Made by a program: the position numbers and the translations under genes. The notes under the pieces were generated by a model that had not been told where the DNA came from, ran no database searches, and saw only the letters and a list, made by a program, of their open reading frames with translations. A stretch of DNA of 64,000 bases from Erysipelotrichaceae bacterium. GTDB taxonomy: Bacteria > Bacillota_I > Bacilli_A > Erysipelotrichales > Erysipelotrichaceae. The stretch lies in the NCBI GenBank assembly GCA_030525525.1, contig JAUNEN010000004.1, positions 1-64,000 on the forward strand, written 5' to 3'. This document shows, one piece after another, positions 1-9,900 of the stretch. Within the stretch, counting starts at the first letter, position 1. The number at the start of each line of letters is the position of its first letter.

Positions 1-10
1 TGCGAAGTGT

Positions 11-57
11 AAAAAAGAGACTGTCGCAGTTTTTCAACTGTTACAGCCCCTTTTTTT
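11..57 (-). terminator. Terminator after the first SLH protein
   Basis: Read on the minus strand, a G-rich left arm (GGCTGT..CAGTT) pairs with AACTG..ACAGTC across a GAAA-type loop and is followed by TCTCTTTTTT. It lies about 50 bases past the stop of the 1882-aa surface-protein gene. The A tract on the other side would let it work in both directions. Confidence 0.75.
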
Positions 58-103
58 GGATTTCATTTAGATTTTAAGCAATTCCTGAGTATTTCCCCAA
101 GCT

Positions 104-1115
104 TTACTTTGACTGATCAAATCTGTAGAGGAAGGTGACAAGCATGCCTCTGGTGCACTTCTGACCGACACCGAATCTGCCTGTTCCGTCGTTCAGACCG
201 ACTGTGATTCCCTTGCCTGCTGCCCACTTGATCGCTTTGTAGTAGTATCTGCCTGCCTGGCTGTCGGTGAATTCCATTGTGCCTGCAGGTTCCGGACTGC
301 CTACTGATCTGTGCAGGAATGTGACGCACTGTTCACGTGTACATGCCTGACCGACACCGAACCTGCCAGTTCCGTCATTCAGACCGACTGTGATTCCGTT
401 CTCAGCTGCCCATGTGATCGGCTTGTAATACCAGTCGCTTCTATTCACATCTGAGAAGTTGCTTGAGCTCTTCGGCTCAGGTTCACCGTTCAGTCTCCAT
501 AAGAAGGTGACAAACTGTTCTCTTGTACAGCTTGCTGTCGGTGAGAACTTACCCGGTCCGCCTGCTCCGACGGTAATGCCGTTATCGACTGCCCAGTAGA
601 CAGGTGTGAAGAAGTACTGTGAGCTGACTGCTACGTCGGTGAAGAGAACTCTGACTTCACATGTGTCTGTCAGTCCGTTGACTGTTTCTGCTGTTACTGT
701 TGCCTTACCGGGTTTGACACCCTTGACATTGCCGTTTGCATCAACTGTAACGATACTTGAATCGCTGCTTGACCATTTCACTGTCTTGTCTTCGCAGTCT
801 TCCGGAAGGACTGTTGCATTCAGTTTTGCGGAAGCGTTGAAGAGGATTGTCAGTTCATTCTTGTCAAGGACGATATCCTTTGCGCTCTTATCGGAAAGTG
901 AAGGAATCTCTACTTCCTTGGTCTGTGTTTCAAACAGTTCGTTTGTAAAGACTGCTGTGTACTTTCCTTTTCCGGGCTCTTCAAGAGTCGGTTCTTCGAG
1001 CACTTCATAAGTTGTGTTGACTGTTTCTGTGACTTCGTCGCCACACACTGTGCAGACTGCCTTGGCTGTTGCTGTCTTGTTGTCTCTGGACCATGTGTAT
1101 TCAGGTTCACCGTAT
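104..1115. repeat. 1-kb direct repeat, copy A
   Basis: This segment matches 5913-6924 at a constant offset of 5809 bases. I see three differences, all within the first ~60 bases and all synonymous (for example at 107 and 137), and none that I found after that. It encodes the last CxxCG repeat, the final BIG2 domain and the three SLH domains of the first surface protein. Identity stops abruptly at 1116 inside the CxxCG repeat. Confidence 0.92.
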
Positions 1116-4100
1116 TCATGATGACCGATTGCCGGAATCGTGACTCTCTTTGTCTGTGTTTCGAATACTGCATTTGTAAACGTTGCTGTATAAACACCGA
1201 TGCCGGTTGTTGTACATAATGCTTCTTTTTCAACACTGTAAACAGCTTTCACTGTTTCTGTGATTGTCGGTTCTCCTTCATCACTTTCCGCTGTTGCTGT
1301 GACTTCATAACCGTCAGCTGTTTCAGTCCATGTGTAAACTGGATCTTTGTATGAAGATGCTGTTCCGATGATCGTGAACTGACCTGCACCATTTTCACTG
1401 CGGATCACGATCATTCCGTCATCATACAGGAAGTTGTCTGATTCATAGTTGAAATCAGTGCCGTTTACTTTCTGTGTTACCTTCAGATTACGGACATTTG
1501 CATCTCCGAAGATTTCTGCTGTTGGAACAACTACATCCAGATCAGCGTAAGGAGTCAGTGTCTGTTCGGCGATTAGATCAGTTCCGTTTGAAGCACTGTC
1601 AGCTGTCTTTGCCATTGAAACAACTTTTACTTTCGGAGTTGCTGTGAAAACAAATCTGATATTGCCGAGAGCATCCTTTTCATATTCATCAATCGAAACA
1701 TCGAGCCGGCTCTGAACAACAGCCTTCTGGTTTGCATTGACACTCAGACTGTCAAGCCCGTTAATTTCAGCCGCATAGAAAGTCGTATCATACTGCATAC
1801 CGAAATCATATTCTTTGAATGCATTGACTATATCTGCAGGGATTGAACTGTCTGCGGTTGTTTTTGCACCGAGCCATGCCGCATCGATTACAGTCACTTT
1901 GATCTTTTTGCCGTTGATCAGTTCAACTTCGGCAGTTCCTGCTTTTGATGCTGTTGCATGAGCTGCGTTGTATGCAAAGATATCTGAACCGCCGTAGCCT
2001 GTCATAAATGCATTTTCAAACAAGCCTGTATCAGTGAGTCTCTTTGCCAGATCAATTCGGTTGACCGGTGCATACGGTGTGTATACTGTCTCTGTGTCGA
2101 CATAATATGATTCACCTTTCACGAAGAGATATTCCGTCGGATCTTTCCGATAATTGTAAATCGTTCCGTTAGTCGGATTGCGATGGCCGATGTACCAGCT
2201 GCCCTGCATGTCAGGGTATCCTTCTTTAACGGTAATCGTTGTCGAAGCAGTCACTTTTCCGTCTGAACTTGTTAATGTCAGAACACTTGTGCCTTTTTTA
2301 AGACCGGTGACCCAGATCGTTCCGGATGCAGAGGAATTGAAAGAAATATTCGTGTTATCAGCTGTTAATGTTACATTCGGATCTCCGTTGAACGGTTCCG
2401 TTGAATAGATCAATACGCTTGAATAGTCAACATAGGCCGTGGCTGTCGGTGCAATAGTGAAGGATGTCGCCGGGACTTGCGGTACAACCTTCACTGTACA
2501 TTCCGCATAGACTGATTCATTTTCTGCAGAATACGCTTTGATTGTTACCGTACCTTCCTTGTAGCCGTAAACATAACAGCTGTTATAAGAGTAATTGACT
2601 CTTGCAATCGATGAATCCGAAGATTCCCAATTCAGCTGAGCAAGAGATGCACTCTCGGGAGTCACATCTGCGAGGATTCTGATTTCTTTGCCGACAACTG
2701 CTGTGTACTCACTCTGTTCAAATGAGATGGAAGTCGGCTGATCGGCAACCGTGATAAAGAAATATGCAGCTGCTCCGGTTTTTCCTGTCACGCTGACCTG
2801 TGCTGTTCCGGCAGTGAGTGCTGTAACCTGCCCTGTTTCAGACAGACGGATGCAGTTGTCATCTGCATAATTGAGCTGCCATATGAATTCGTCATCAGAA
2901 TAGTCGCCGTTTCCGTACAGATTGTATTCGAGCTGTACAGAATCTCCGACTTTCAGGGTTCTGCGTCTTTCACCTTTCGGTTCAATGGAAGAAGCATAAT
3001 TGCCGACATGAATTCTTGTCTTTGCGACAAGATCTTCTTCTGCAGTTGCAGTGAGAATGGCTGTTCCAAGCGAAACACCGCGGATCATAGAGCCCTGAAC
3101 AGTCATGACACTCTCATTGCTGGATGAATACTCTGCATTCAGGCTCTGAGCTCCGGCCGGGTTGAAAATCAGCATACTATTGTTGATATACTTACTCGAG
3201 CCGACTGCCACGTAATAATTCATATCCGCGAATGCGATCTTTTTCGGTTCCGGAACAACACTGATGTAGTAGTTGGCATAAGAACCGTTTTTGATTGCTG
3301 CCTTTACCTGGGCATATCCAGTCTTAACAGCTTTAACCAGCCCCGTTGAATCAATCGTGATTGCACCATTCAGGTCCGATTCAATACTCCATGTAACAGA
3401 CTCATCTGCAAATTCTGTATTTTCCGGATAAAGCTGATATGCAAGCTGCTTTGATTCGCCAGGTGTCAGATAGATACTGTTCATTTCAATGTTGGAAATA
3501 CTTGCTGCAAAGTCTCCGACAACAAATTCAGCACTTGCACTGACTCCGTTTTCTGCAGTCACCGTGATTGTTGCGGTACCGTTGGATCTTCCGAAAAGCT
3601 GTTTATTATACACTTCAACAACTTCCGGATTGCTTGATGTGACAGTCAACTTAGCGCCATTAGCAGAAGATGGTTCATAAACAAGATATCTGTCGACGCT
3701 GTAGCTGTAATACTTATCCAGATAATTTGTTCTTTCCTTGAATAAGAGTGCTGCAGGATCCTGATATACATGGACCGAGAAATATGTGCTGGAACCATTT
3801 TTGATTGTTGCCCAGACTTCTGCATATCCTGTTTTGAGTCCGGTCACAACACCGTTTTCATCTACAGACAGAATGTCTGCACCCCTGTCCACTTTCCAAG
3901 TGATTTCTTCATCATCAAAGGTTTCACCATATGGATTCAGCTGATAAGTCAGCTGTTTGCTTTCACCGACTTTGACATATGTTTCATAGTCGCCTGAGCG
4001 GCTGATTGATGAAGCATAATCACCGACTGTGAATTCGGCACTTGCGCTGACTCCGTTTTCTGCTGAAACAGTGATTGTCGTGGTTCCTTTGTTGACGCCG

Positions 4101-5752
4101 TAAAGATACTCACCATCAATTCTGACAATGCTTTCATCACCGGAAGTCACATTCAGCGGATATCTGTACGCTCCTGACGGTTCATAATTAAGAAAATTCC
4201 AGAGATACTGCCCGTCGTTCTGACCGATATAGTTTGTATCTTTTCTGAATGAAAGAGATGTCGGTTCTTCATAAACAGTGATACTGTAATAAGCATTGCC
4301 GCCGTTTTTGATATAAGCTCTCACAGCACCGCTGCCGGTATTCAGTGCAGTCACTTCACCGGTTTCGCTCAATGAGAAGCTGTTGTTATCGGAATAATCA
4401 ATTTCCCATCTGATGACTTCATCTGAAGTGTCTCGATCTTCCGGATAAAGAATATATTCAAGTTGTTTGGTTTCTCCGACTTTCAGCCTGATATTTCCTT
4501 CTTTCGGATTGATTCCGTCCGCATAATTTCCGATCTCAAATGTTCCGGTTGCACTCAGTCCGTTTGTCGAAGTGACCGTAATTTCAGCGGTTCCTGCAGC
4601 GACACCGTAAAGATAACTGCCATCAACTTTGATGATGGATTCATCAGATGATTCAATTGTCAGTGCGCTGCCGTATGCTTCATCCGGTTCGTAATTCAGA
4701 TAATTCCAGATATGGTTTCCTCCGCCGATCGGCAGATAATTTGTTTCATTTCTGAATGAAAGAGAAGTCAGCGGTTCACTGATATAGATATACCAGCTTG
4801 CGGCGGATCCGTTGCTGATTTCCGCATATACATTTGTATATCCGGCAGAGATTGCAGTTATATTGCCTTCCTGATCCAGAGAAATACAATCAGGATTTCC
4901 TCCGTTGGTTGTCCATATGACAGTTTCATCAGAAAGATCACCATCCTCAGGATACAGCTTATATGTCAGCTGTACGGTCTGGCCGACTGTAAGATCCTGT
5001 TCATAATCTGATACCTGGGAAATACTGTCAGCGTAATTTCCGACTTTGACGAGTGTACTTGCAGTGATACCGTTTGATGATGTTGCTGTCAATGTTGCTT
5101 CACCGGCTGCTTTGGCATTAACATAGCTGCCGGAAACTTCGATCACAGATTCATCAGAAGAAGTGAATACAGTGTCTTCCAGAGCAAGATAAGGCTGAAT
5201 ATTCAGAAGACTCGGAATGTATTGTGAATAATTCAATCTCATGCCGTAACTGGCGCGCTTAAAAGACAATTCTTCTGCTCCTGTCGGTTCATAAACACTC
5301 AGCTTTGCTTCAAATGAACCGGTCTGTTCAGAATTGTACATCCTTGCCGCAAAATAATAAGTCACACCTGCTTCAAGCTGATATTTCACTCTGAAATTGC
5401 TGTTGCCTGCGCCGTCATCGTTAGAAGTGAGCTCATTGAAATTCTCATCATAAAGATAGCCGTAGGTGTCAAATTCATTGCTCATTGACACGAACATATA
5501 CATATTCGAAGTCTCTGGTACAAAATGGTAGTAGATCATGTTACCGCCGTTTTCAATGTTGACGGTGACAGTTTCATCAACCGAAATATCACGGATATCC
5601 TTTTCTTCATCAGCCGTCGGCTGAACGGTCAAAGGCTCTTTTTCATTGATTTCGGTTGGATCAGATTCTTCAGCATTCTCTGCAAATGTGACAAAGGAAT
5701 GCGGAATCATCATGAAAAATGAAATTAGTAAAACAAGTAATTTCTTTAGCAT
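104..5752 (-). CDS. Giant Ig-like repeat surface protein with SLH anchor
   Basis: Predicted secreted cell-wall protein of 1882 aa. The first ~25 residues (MLKKLLVLLISFF...) form a signal peptide. The bulk is about six repeats of a ~167-residue unit made of two bacterial Ig-like (BIG2-type) folds, recognisable by recurring 'SSDESIVxVDG', 'GTAxITVxxxNG' and 'LYPEDxDxSDExVxW' patterns. Near the C-terminus are repeats of the form YTWSxDxxxxTAxAxCxxCG, a further BIG2 domain and three SLH domains (FTDV...ITVG...FxPxxxCTREQxVTFLWR). SLH domains bind pyruvylated wall polysaccharide, so the protein is probably displayed as an adhesin or surface-layer component. The ATG at 5752 has a GGAGG-type site and an extended -10 upstream. 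The 3' kilobase is nearly identical to that of the next gene, so the anchor region was duplicated or converted recently. Confidence 0.9.
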   Translation of the reverse strand: MLKKLLVLLISFFMMIPHSFVTFAENAEESDPTEINEKEPLTVQPTADEEKDIRDISVDETVTVNIENGGNMIYYHFVPETSNMYMFVSMSNEFDTYGYLYDENFNELTSNDDGAGNSNFRVKYQLEAGVTYYFAARMYNSEQTGSFEAKLSVYEPTGAEELSFKRASYGMRLNYSQYIPSLLNIQPYLALEDTVFTSSDESVIEVSGSYVNAKAAGEATLTATSSNGITASTLVKVGNYADSISQVSDYEQDLTVGQTVQLTYKLYPEDGDLSDETVIWTTNGGNPDCISLDQEGNITAISAGYTNVYAEISNGSAASWYIYISEPLTSLSFRNETNYLPIGGGNHIWNYLNYEPDEAYGSALTIESSDESIIKVDGSYLYGVAAGTAEITVTSTNGLSATGTFEIGNYADGINPKEGNIRLKVGETKQLEYILYPEDRDTSDEVIRWEIDYSDNNSFSLSETGEVTALNTGSGAVRAYIKNGGNAYYSITVYEEPTSLSFRKDTNYIGQNDGQYLWNFLNYEPSGAYRYPLNVTSGDESIVRIDGEYLYGVNKGTTTITVSAENGVSASAEFTVGDYASSISRSGDYETYVKVGESKQLTYQLNPYGETFDDEEITWKVDRGADILSVDENGVVTGLKTGYAEVWATIKNGSSTYFSVHVYQDPAALLFKERTNYLDKYYSYSVDRYLVYEPSSANGAKLTVTSSNPEVVEVYNKQLFGRSNGTATITVTAENGVSASAEFVVGDFAASISNIEMNSIYLTPGESKQLAYQLYPENTEFADESVTWSIESDLNGAITIDSTGLVKAVKTGYAQVKAAIKNGSYANYYISVVPEPKKIAFADMNYYVAVGSSKYINNSMLIFNPAGAQSLNAEYSSSNESVMTVQGSMIRGVSLGTAILTATAEEDLVAKTRIHVGNYASSIEPKGERRRTLKVGDSVQLEYNLYGNGDYSDDEFIWQLNYADDNCIRLSETGQVTALTAGTAQVSVTGKTGAAAYFFITVADQPTSISFEQSEYTAVVGKEIRILADVTPESASLAQLNWESSDSSIARVNYSYNSCYVYGYKEGTVTIKAYSAENESVYAECTVKVVPQVPATSFTIAPTATAYVDYSSVLIYSTEPFNGDPNVTLTADNTNISFNSSASGTIWVTGLKKGTSVLTLTSSDGKVTASTTITVKEGYPDMQGSWYIGHRNPTNGTIYNYRKDPTEYLFVKGESYYVDTETVYTPYAPVNRIDLAKRLTDTGLFENAFMTGYGGSDIFAYNAAHATASKAGTAEVELINGKKIKVTVIDAAWLGAKTTADSSIPADIVNAFKEYDFGMQYDTTFYAAEINGLDSLSVNANQKAVVQSRLDVSIDEYEKDALGNIRFVFTATPKVKVVSMAKTADSASNGTDLIAEQTLTPYADLDVVVPTAEIFGDANVRNLKVTQKVNGTDFNYESDNFLYDDGMIVIRSENGAGQFTIIGTASSYKDPVYTWTETADGYEVTATAESDEGEPTITETVKAVYSVEKEALCTTTGIGVYTATFTNAVFETQTKRVTIPAIGHHEYGEPEYTWSRDNKTATAKAVCTVCGDEVTETVNTTYEVLEEPTLEEPGKGKYTAVFTNELFETQTKEVEIPSLSDKSAKDIVLDKNELTILFNASAKLNATVLPEDCEDKTVKWSSSDSSIVTVDANGNVKGVKPGKATVTAETVNGLTDTCEVRVLFTDVAVSSQYFFTPVYWAVDNGITVGAGGPGKFSPTASCTREQFVTFLWRLNGEPEPKSSSNFSDVNRSDWYYKPITWAAENGITVGLNDGTGRFGVGQACTREQCVTFLHRSVGSPEPAGTMEFTDSQAGRYYYKAIKWAAGKGITVGLNDGTGRFGVGQKCTRGMLVTFLYRFDQSK

Positions 5753-5787
5753 AAATGATGCCTCCTGTACCCTTTCAATATAAGTTG

Positions 5788-5796
5788 ATTATATCA
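5788..5796 (-). promoter_or_regulatory. Extended -10 promoter of first SLH gene
   Basis: On the minus strand the sequence reads TGATATAAT, an extended -10 element (TGnTATAAT), about 36 bases before the start codon. The same nonamer sits before the second SLH gene. No convincing -35 box is visible, as is common for extended -10 promoters. Confidence 0.55.
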
Positions 5797-5861
5797 TGTA
5801 TATATATTTGAAAATGTATGTACATTTGTACAAAAACCCCATAAATACTGAAGATTCAAAA

Positions 5862-5886
5862 GGCGCAGGATAAATAATCCTGCGCC
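5862..5886 (-). terminator. Terminator after the second SLH protein
   Basis: A perfect 10-bp stem (GGCGCAGGAT / ATCCTGCGCC) with a 5-base loop, followed on the minus strand by TTTTGAATC. It lies about 25 bases past the stop of the 2925-aa gene, so it should end that transcript before the neighbouring gene's promoter. Confidence 0.85.
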
Positions 5887-5912
5887 TGTCGGCAATTCTT
5901 TTGAGAGTTGCT

Positions 5913-6924
5913 TTATTTTGACTGATCAAATCTGTAGAGGAAGGTTACAAGCATGCCTCTGGTGCACTTCTGGCCGACACCGAATCTGCCTGTTCCGTCG
6001 TTCAGACCGACTGTGATTCCCTTGCCTGCTGCCCACTTGATCGCTTTGTAGTAGTATCTGCCTGCCTGGCTGTCGGTGAATTCCATTGTGCCTGCAGGTT
6101 CCGGACTGCCTACTGATCTGTGCAGGAATGTGACGCACTGTTCACGTGTACATGCCTGACCGACACCGAACCTGCCAGTTCCGTCATTCAGACCGACTGT
6201 GATTCCGTTCTCAGCTGCCCATGTGATCGGCTTGTAATACCAGTCGCTTCTATTCACATCTGAGAAGTTGCTTGAGCTCTTCGGCTCAGGTTCACCGTTC
6301 AGTCTCCATAAGAAGGTGACAAACTGTTCTCTTGTACAGCTTGCTGTCGGTGAGAACTTACCCGGTCCGCCTGCTCCGACGGTAATGCCGTTATCGACTG
6401 CCCAGTAGACAGGTGTGAAGAAGTACTGTGAGCTGACTGCTACGTCGGTGAAGAGAACTCTGACTTCACATGTGTCTGTCAGTCCGTTGACTGTTTCTGC
6501 TGTTACTGTTGCCTTACCGGGTTTGACACCCTTGACATTGCCGTTTGCATCAACTGTAACGATACTTGAATCGCTGCTTGACCATTTCACTGTCTTGTCT
6601 TCGCAGTCTTCCGGAAGGACTGTTGCATTCAGTTTTGCGGAAGCGTTGAAGAGGATTGTCAGTTCATTCTTGTCAAGGACGATATCCTTTGCGCTCTTAT
6701 CGGAAAGTGAAGGAATCTCTACTTCCTTGGTCTGTGTTTCAAACAGTTCGTTTGTAAAGACTGCTGTGTACTTTCCTTTTCCGGGCTCTTCAAGAGTCGG
6801 TTCTTCGAGCACTTCATAAGTTGTGTTGACTGTTTCTGTGACTTCGTCGCCACACACTGTGCAGACTGCCTTGGCTGTTGCTGTCTTGTTGTCTCTGGAC
6901 CATGTGTATTCAGGTTCACCGTAT
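5913..6924. repeat. 1-kb direct repeat, copy B
   Basis: Partner of 104-1115. It encodes the shared SLH anchor of the 2925-aa protein. The near-absence of even synonymous differences contrasts with the clearly diverged repeats just upstream, which points to recent gene conversion or duplication. Confidence 0.92.
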
Positions 6925-9900
6925 ACATGTCCTCTGGCTTCAATTTCAACATCCTTGGTCTGTGTTTCGAACAGCTCGTTTGTGAAGTGTGCTGTGTATC
7001 TGCCGATACCCTTTTCTTCACATCCGGGTTCCTTGATCACTTCATAGGTCGTTTCGACTGTTTCAGTGATCTGTCTGTCGCAATCCGTGCACTTGGAAAC
7101 TGCGGTGACTGTGCTGTTATCTTCAGACCATGTATATTCAGGAGTTCCGTATGTATGGCCCTTGGCCGGCAGCACGACATCCTTGGTCTGTGTTTCAAAC
7201 AGCTCATTTGTGAATGTTGCGGTATATCTTGCGCTTCCGTCTTCATCTGCGGTAGCTTCCTGGATGACTTCATAGACTGTTTCGACTGTTTCAGTCAGTT
7301 CTTCGCCGCAGACTGTGCAGACTGCTTTTGCGGTAACTGTCTTGAAGTCGCTTGCCCATGTATAAGTCGGAGTTCCGTATTCATGATGGCCGATCGCAGG
7401 AATTGAAACCTTCTTTGTCTGTGTTTCAAATACAGGGTTGGTGAAGACTGCGGTATAGACGCCGACGCCTTCTGTCATGCATTCCGGTTCTTTTTCAACA
7501 CTGTAGACTGCTGTGACTGTTTCGGTGAGGGTCGGATCAGCTTCATCCACGCTTTCGGAAACTGCTGTGACGTCATAGCCGTTTTCTGTCTTTGTCCATG
7601 TGTAGACAGGATCTTTATATCCTGATACAACACCGGTGATTGTGAATGTTCCGTATCCGTTAGTGCTGTAGAAGTAGAGAGTCTGTTCGTCATACAGTGC
7701 ATCATAGGTATATTCTTTGCCGTTGGATGCCTTATGTGTGACGGTGAGGCTGCGGATGTAATCATCTCCGAAGACACTTGCCATCGGCAGGACAAACTGC
7801 ATGCGCTCATAGCCGTTCAGTTTTGTTTCTGCAATCAGTGCTGTACCGTCGGATGTATTGGCTGCTGTCTTGGCCAGGGCAACGACTTTTGCCTTTGCGT
7901 CGGCTGTCAGCTTGAATGTGATATTTCCGAAGGCATCCTTCTCATAGCTGTCGATCTTGACATCGAGCCATGACTGAACAACTGCCTTCTGGTTTGCATT
8001 GACGCTGAGACTGTCAAGTCCGTCAAGCTCTGCAGCATAGAATGTGCTGTCATACTGCACACCGAGATCGCTTTCTTTGAATGCATTCACGATGTCTGCA
8101 GGAATTGAGCTGTCAGCTGTTACCTTTGTGCCAAGCCATGCAGAATCAATAACTGTGACTTTAACCGGATGTCCCGGAAGCAGTTCAATTTCAGTTGTTC
8201 CTGCCTTTGCGGCTTTTGCATATGTGCCATATAGTGCCGAATATTCACTGCTGCCGATACCCCACGGTACAACATCTTCAAACAGGCCGCATTCAATTAA
8301 ACTCTTGATGAATGAAGTCTCTTCAACAGAGGAATATGCAGTGTAATCAATCGCATATTCGAAGTCATATCCTTCACCGGCAACCAGAACATATTCCTCA
8401 CTGCTCTGATCCGCTACACGGTAATAGCCTCTGTCAGTTGTATTCAGATGGAAGATATCCCATGACCCTTCAATCTCAGGAATTCCTTCGACAACGTTAA
8501 CATTAACTTTGGCAGTCTGCTTCTCATTTTCAGATGTAATTGTGATAACGCTCGTACCGGCTTTGAGGCCTGTGATGCGCAGTGCACCTCTTCCGGAGGA
8601 CTGAAGGATGCTGATATTGTCATTATTGACTTCAGCATAGTAGTACTGGTTAGCTTTCTCCGGCTGCATTCTGATGGAAATGGCATTCGTATATCCGACA
8701 TAAGCGGTTACATTGCTTGAAACAGTAATTGAAGTCGGATCCACCGGATTATAGCCGTTGATCTTGCATTCTGCATAAACCTTGTCATCAAGCTTGGAGA
8801 CTGCTCTGATTGTGGCTGTTCCTTCCTTGAGAACACTGATATATGCATAGTTGTCATATGAGCTGTTGATTTCTGCAACAGACGGATCTGAAGATTCCCA
8901 GACAACGCCGGCTCTGTATGCTGTAGAAGGAGTCGAAGTCAGTCTAATGGATTGCGTCATACCTACTTCAGTGTTGTACTCGGATGCTGTGAATTTAAAT
9001 TCTGTCGGTTTTTCATAGACGTAGATAATAAATCCTGTCGAAACACCCGACTTGGAGGTTACACTTACCTGCGCCTCGCCGGATTCTACAGCTGTTACAA
9101 GACCTGTTTCACTGAGGCGGATACAATTATTCGGTGAATAGGTGATATTCCATGTGAATTCATCATCGGAGCAGTCGTCATTGCCGGTCGCAATGAATTC
9201 AAGCTGCAGTGTATCACCCTTCAGAATTTTCTTTTCAGCACCGTCTTTTGCCTGAATGGATACAGCATAATTGCCGATATGATATCTTGCCTTTGTGGAA
9301 AGACCGTCATCGGCTGTCACTGTAATGATGGATGTGCCTGCAGCTTTACCATAGATCAGCTCACTGTCCACGGTTGCGGCATTTTCATTTGAACTAGCCA
9401 GTTCAATACCGAAGCTTCTGGAAGTTGTCGGATTGACATACAGGTCAGCCCAGACATTTCTCTGACCTCCGATCCCGAGATAATAGTCAAGCTGACCGAA
9501 TGAAATCTTCTTGGGATCCGGCGATACATTAATATAGAATGTTACATAATTGCCGTTTTTAATGGTTGCGCGTACGTAAGCATAGCCTGTTTTAAGAGCT
9601 GTTACTTTGCCGGTTTCATCCAGTCTGATGCATCCGGCAAGGTCGTTTTCAACACTCCAGACAACTTCTTCTTCCGTGAAATCTCCGCCTGTCGGGTTGA
9701 GTACATATTCAAGCTGAGTTTCATCGCCTGCCAGCATGTTGATACCGCTGTAGTTTGCCGTACTGATACTGCCTGCATAATTGCCGACCGTAAATGTCGC
9801 ACTGGCACTCAGACCGTTTTCTGTTTCAACAGTGACTGTCGCGGTTCCGCTGTTGCGTCCGTAAATATTGTTGCCGCTGACGTAGACAACATTCTGATCA

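Noticed and set aside
606-1010. Plus-strand frames inside both SLH genes, present in identical form in each repeat
   Set aside because: They are antisense shadows of the repeated SLH coding sequence, without a ribosome-binding site.
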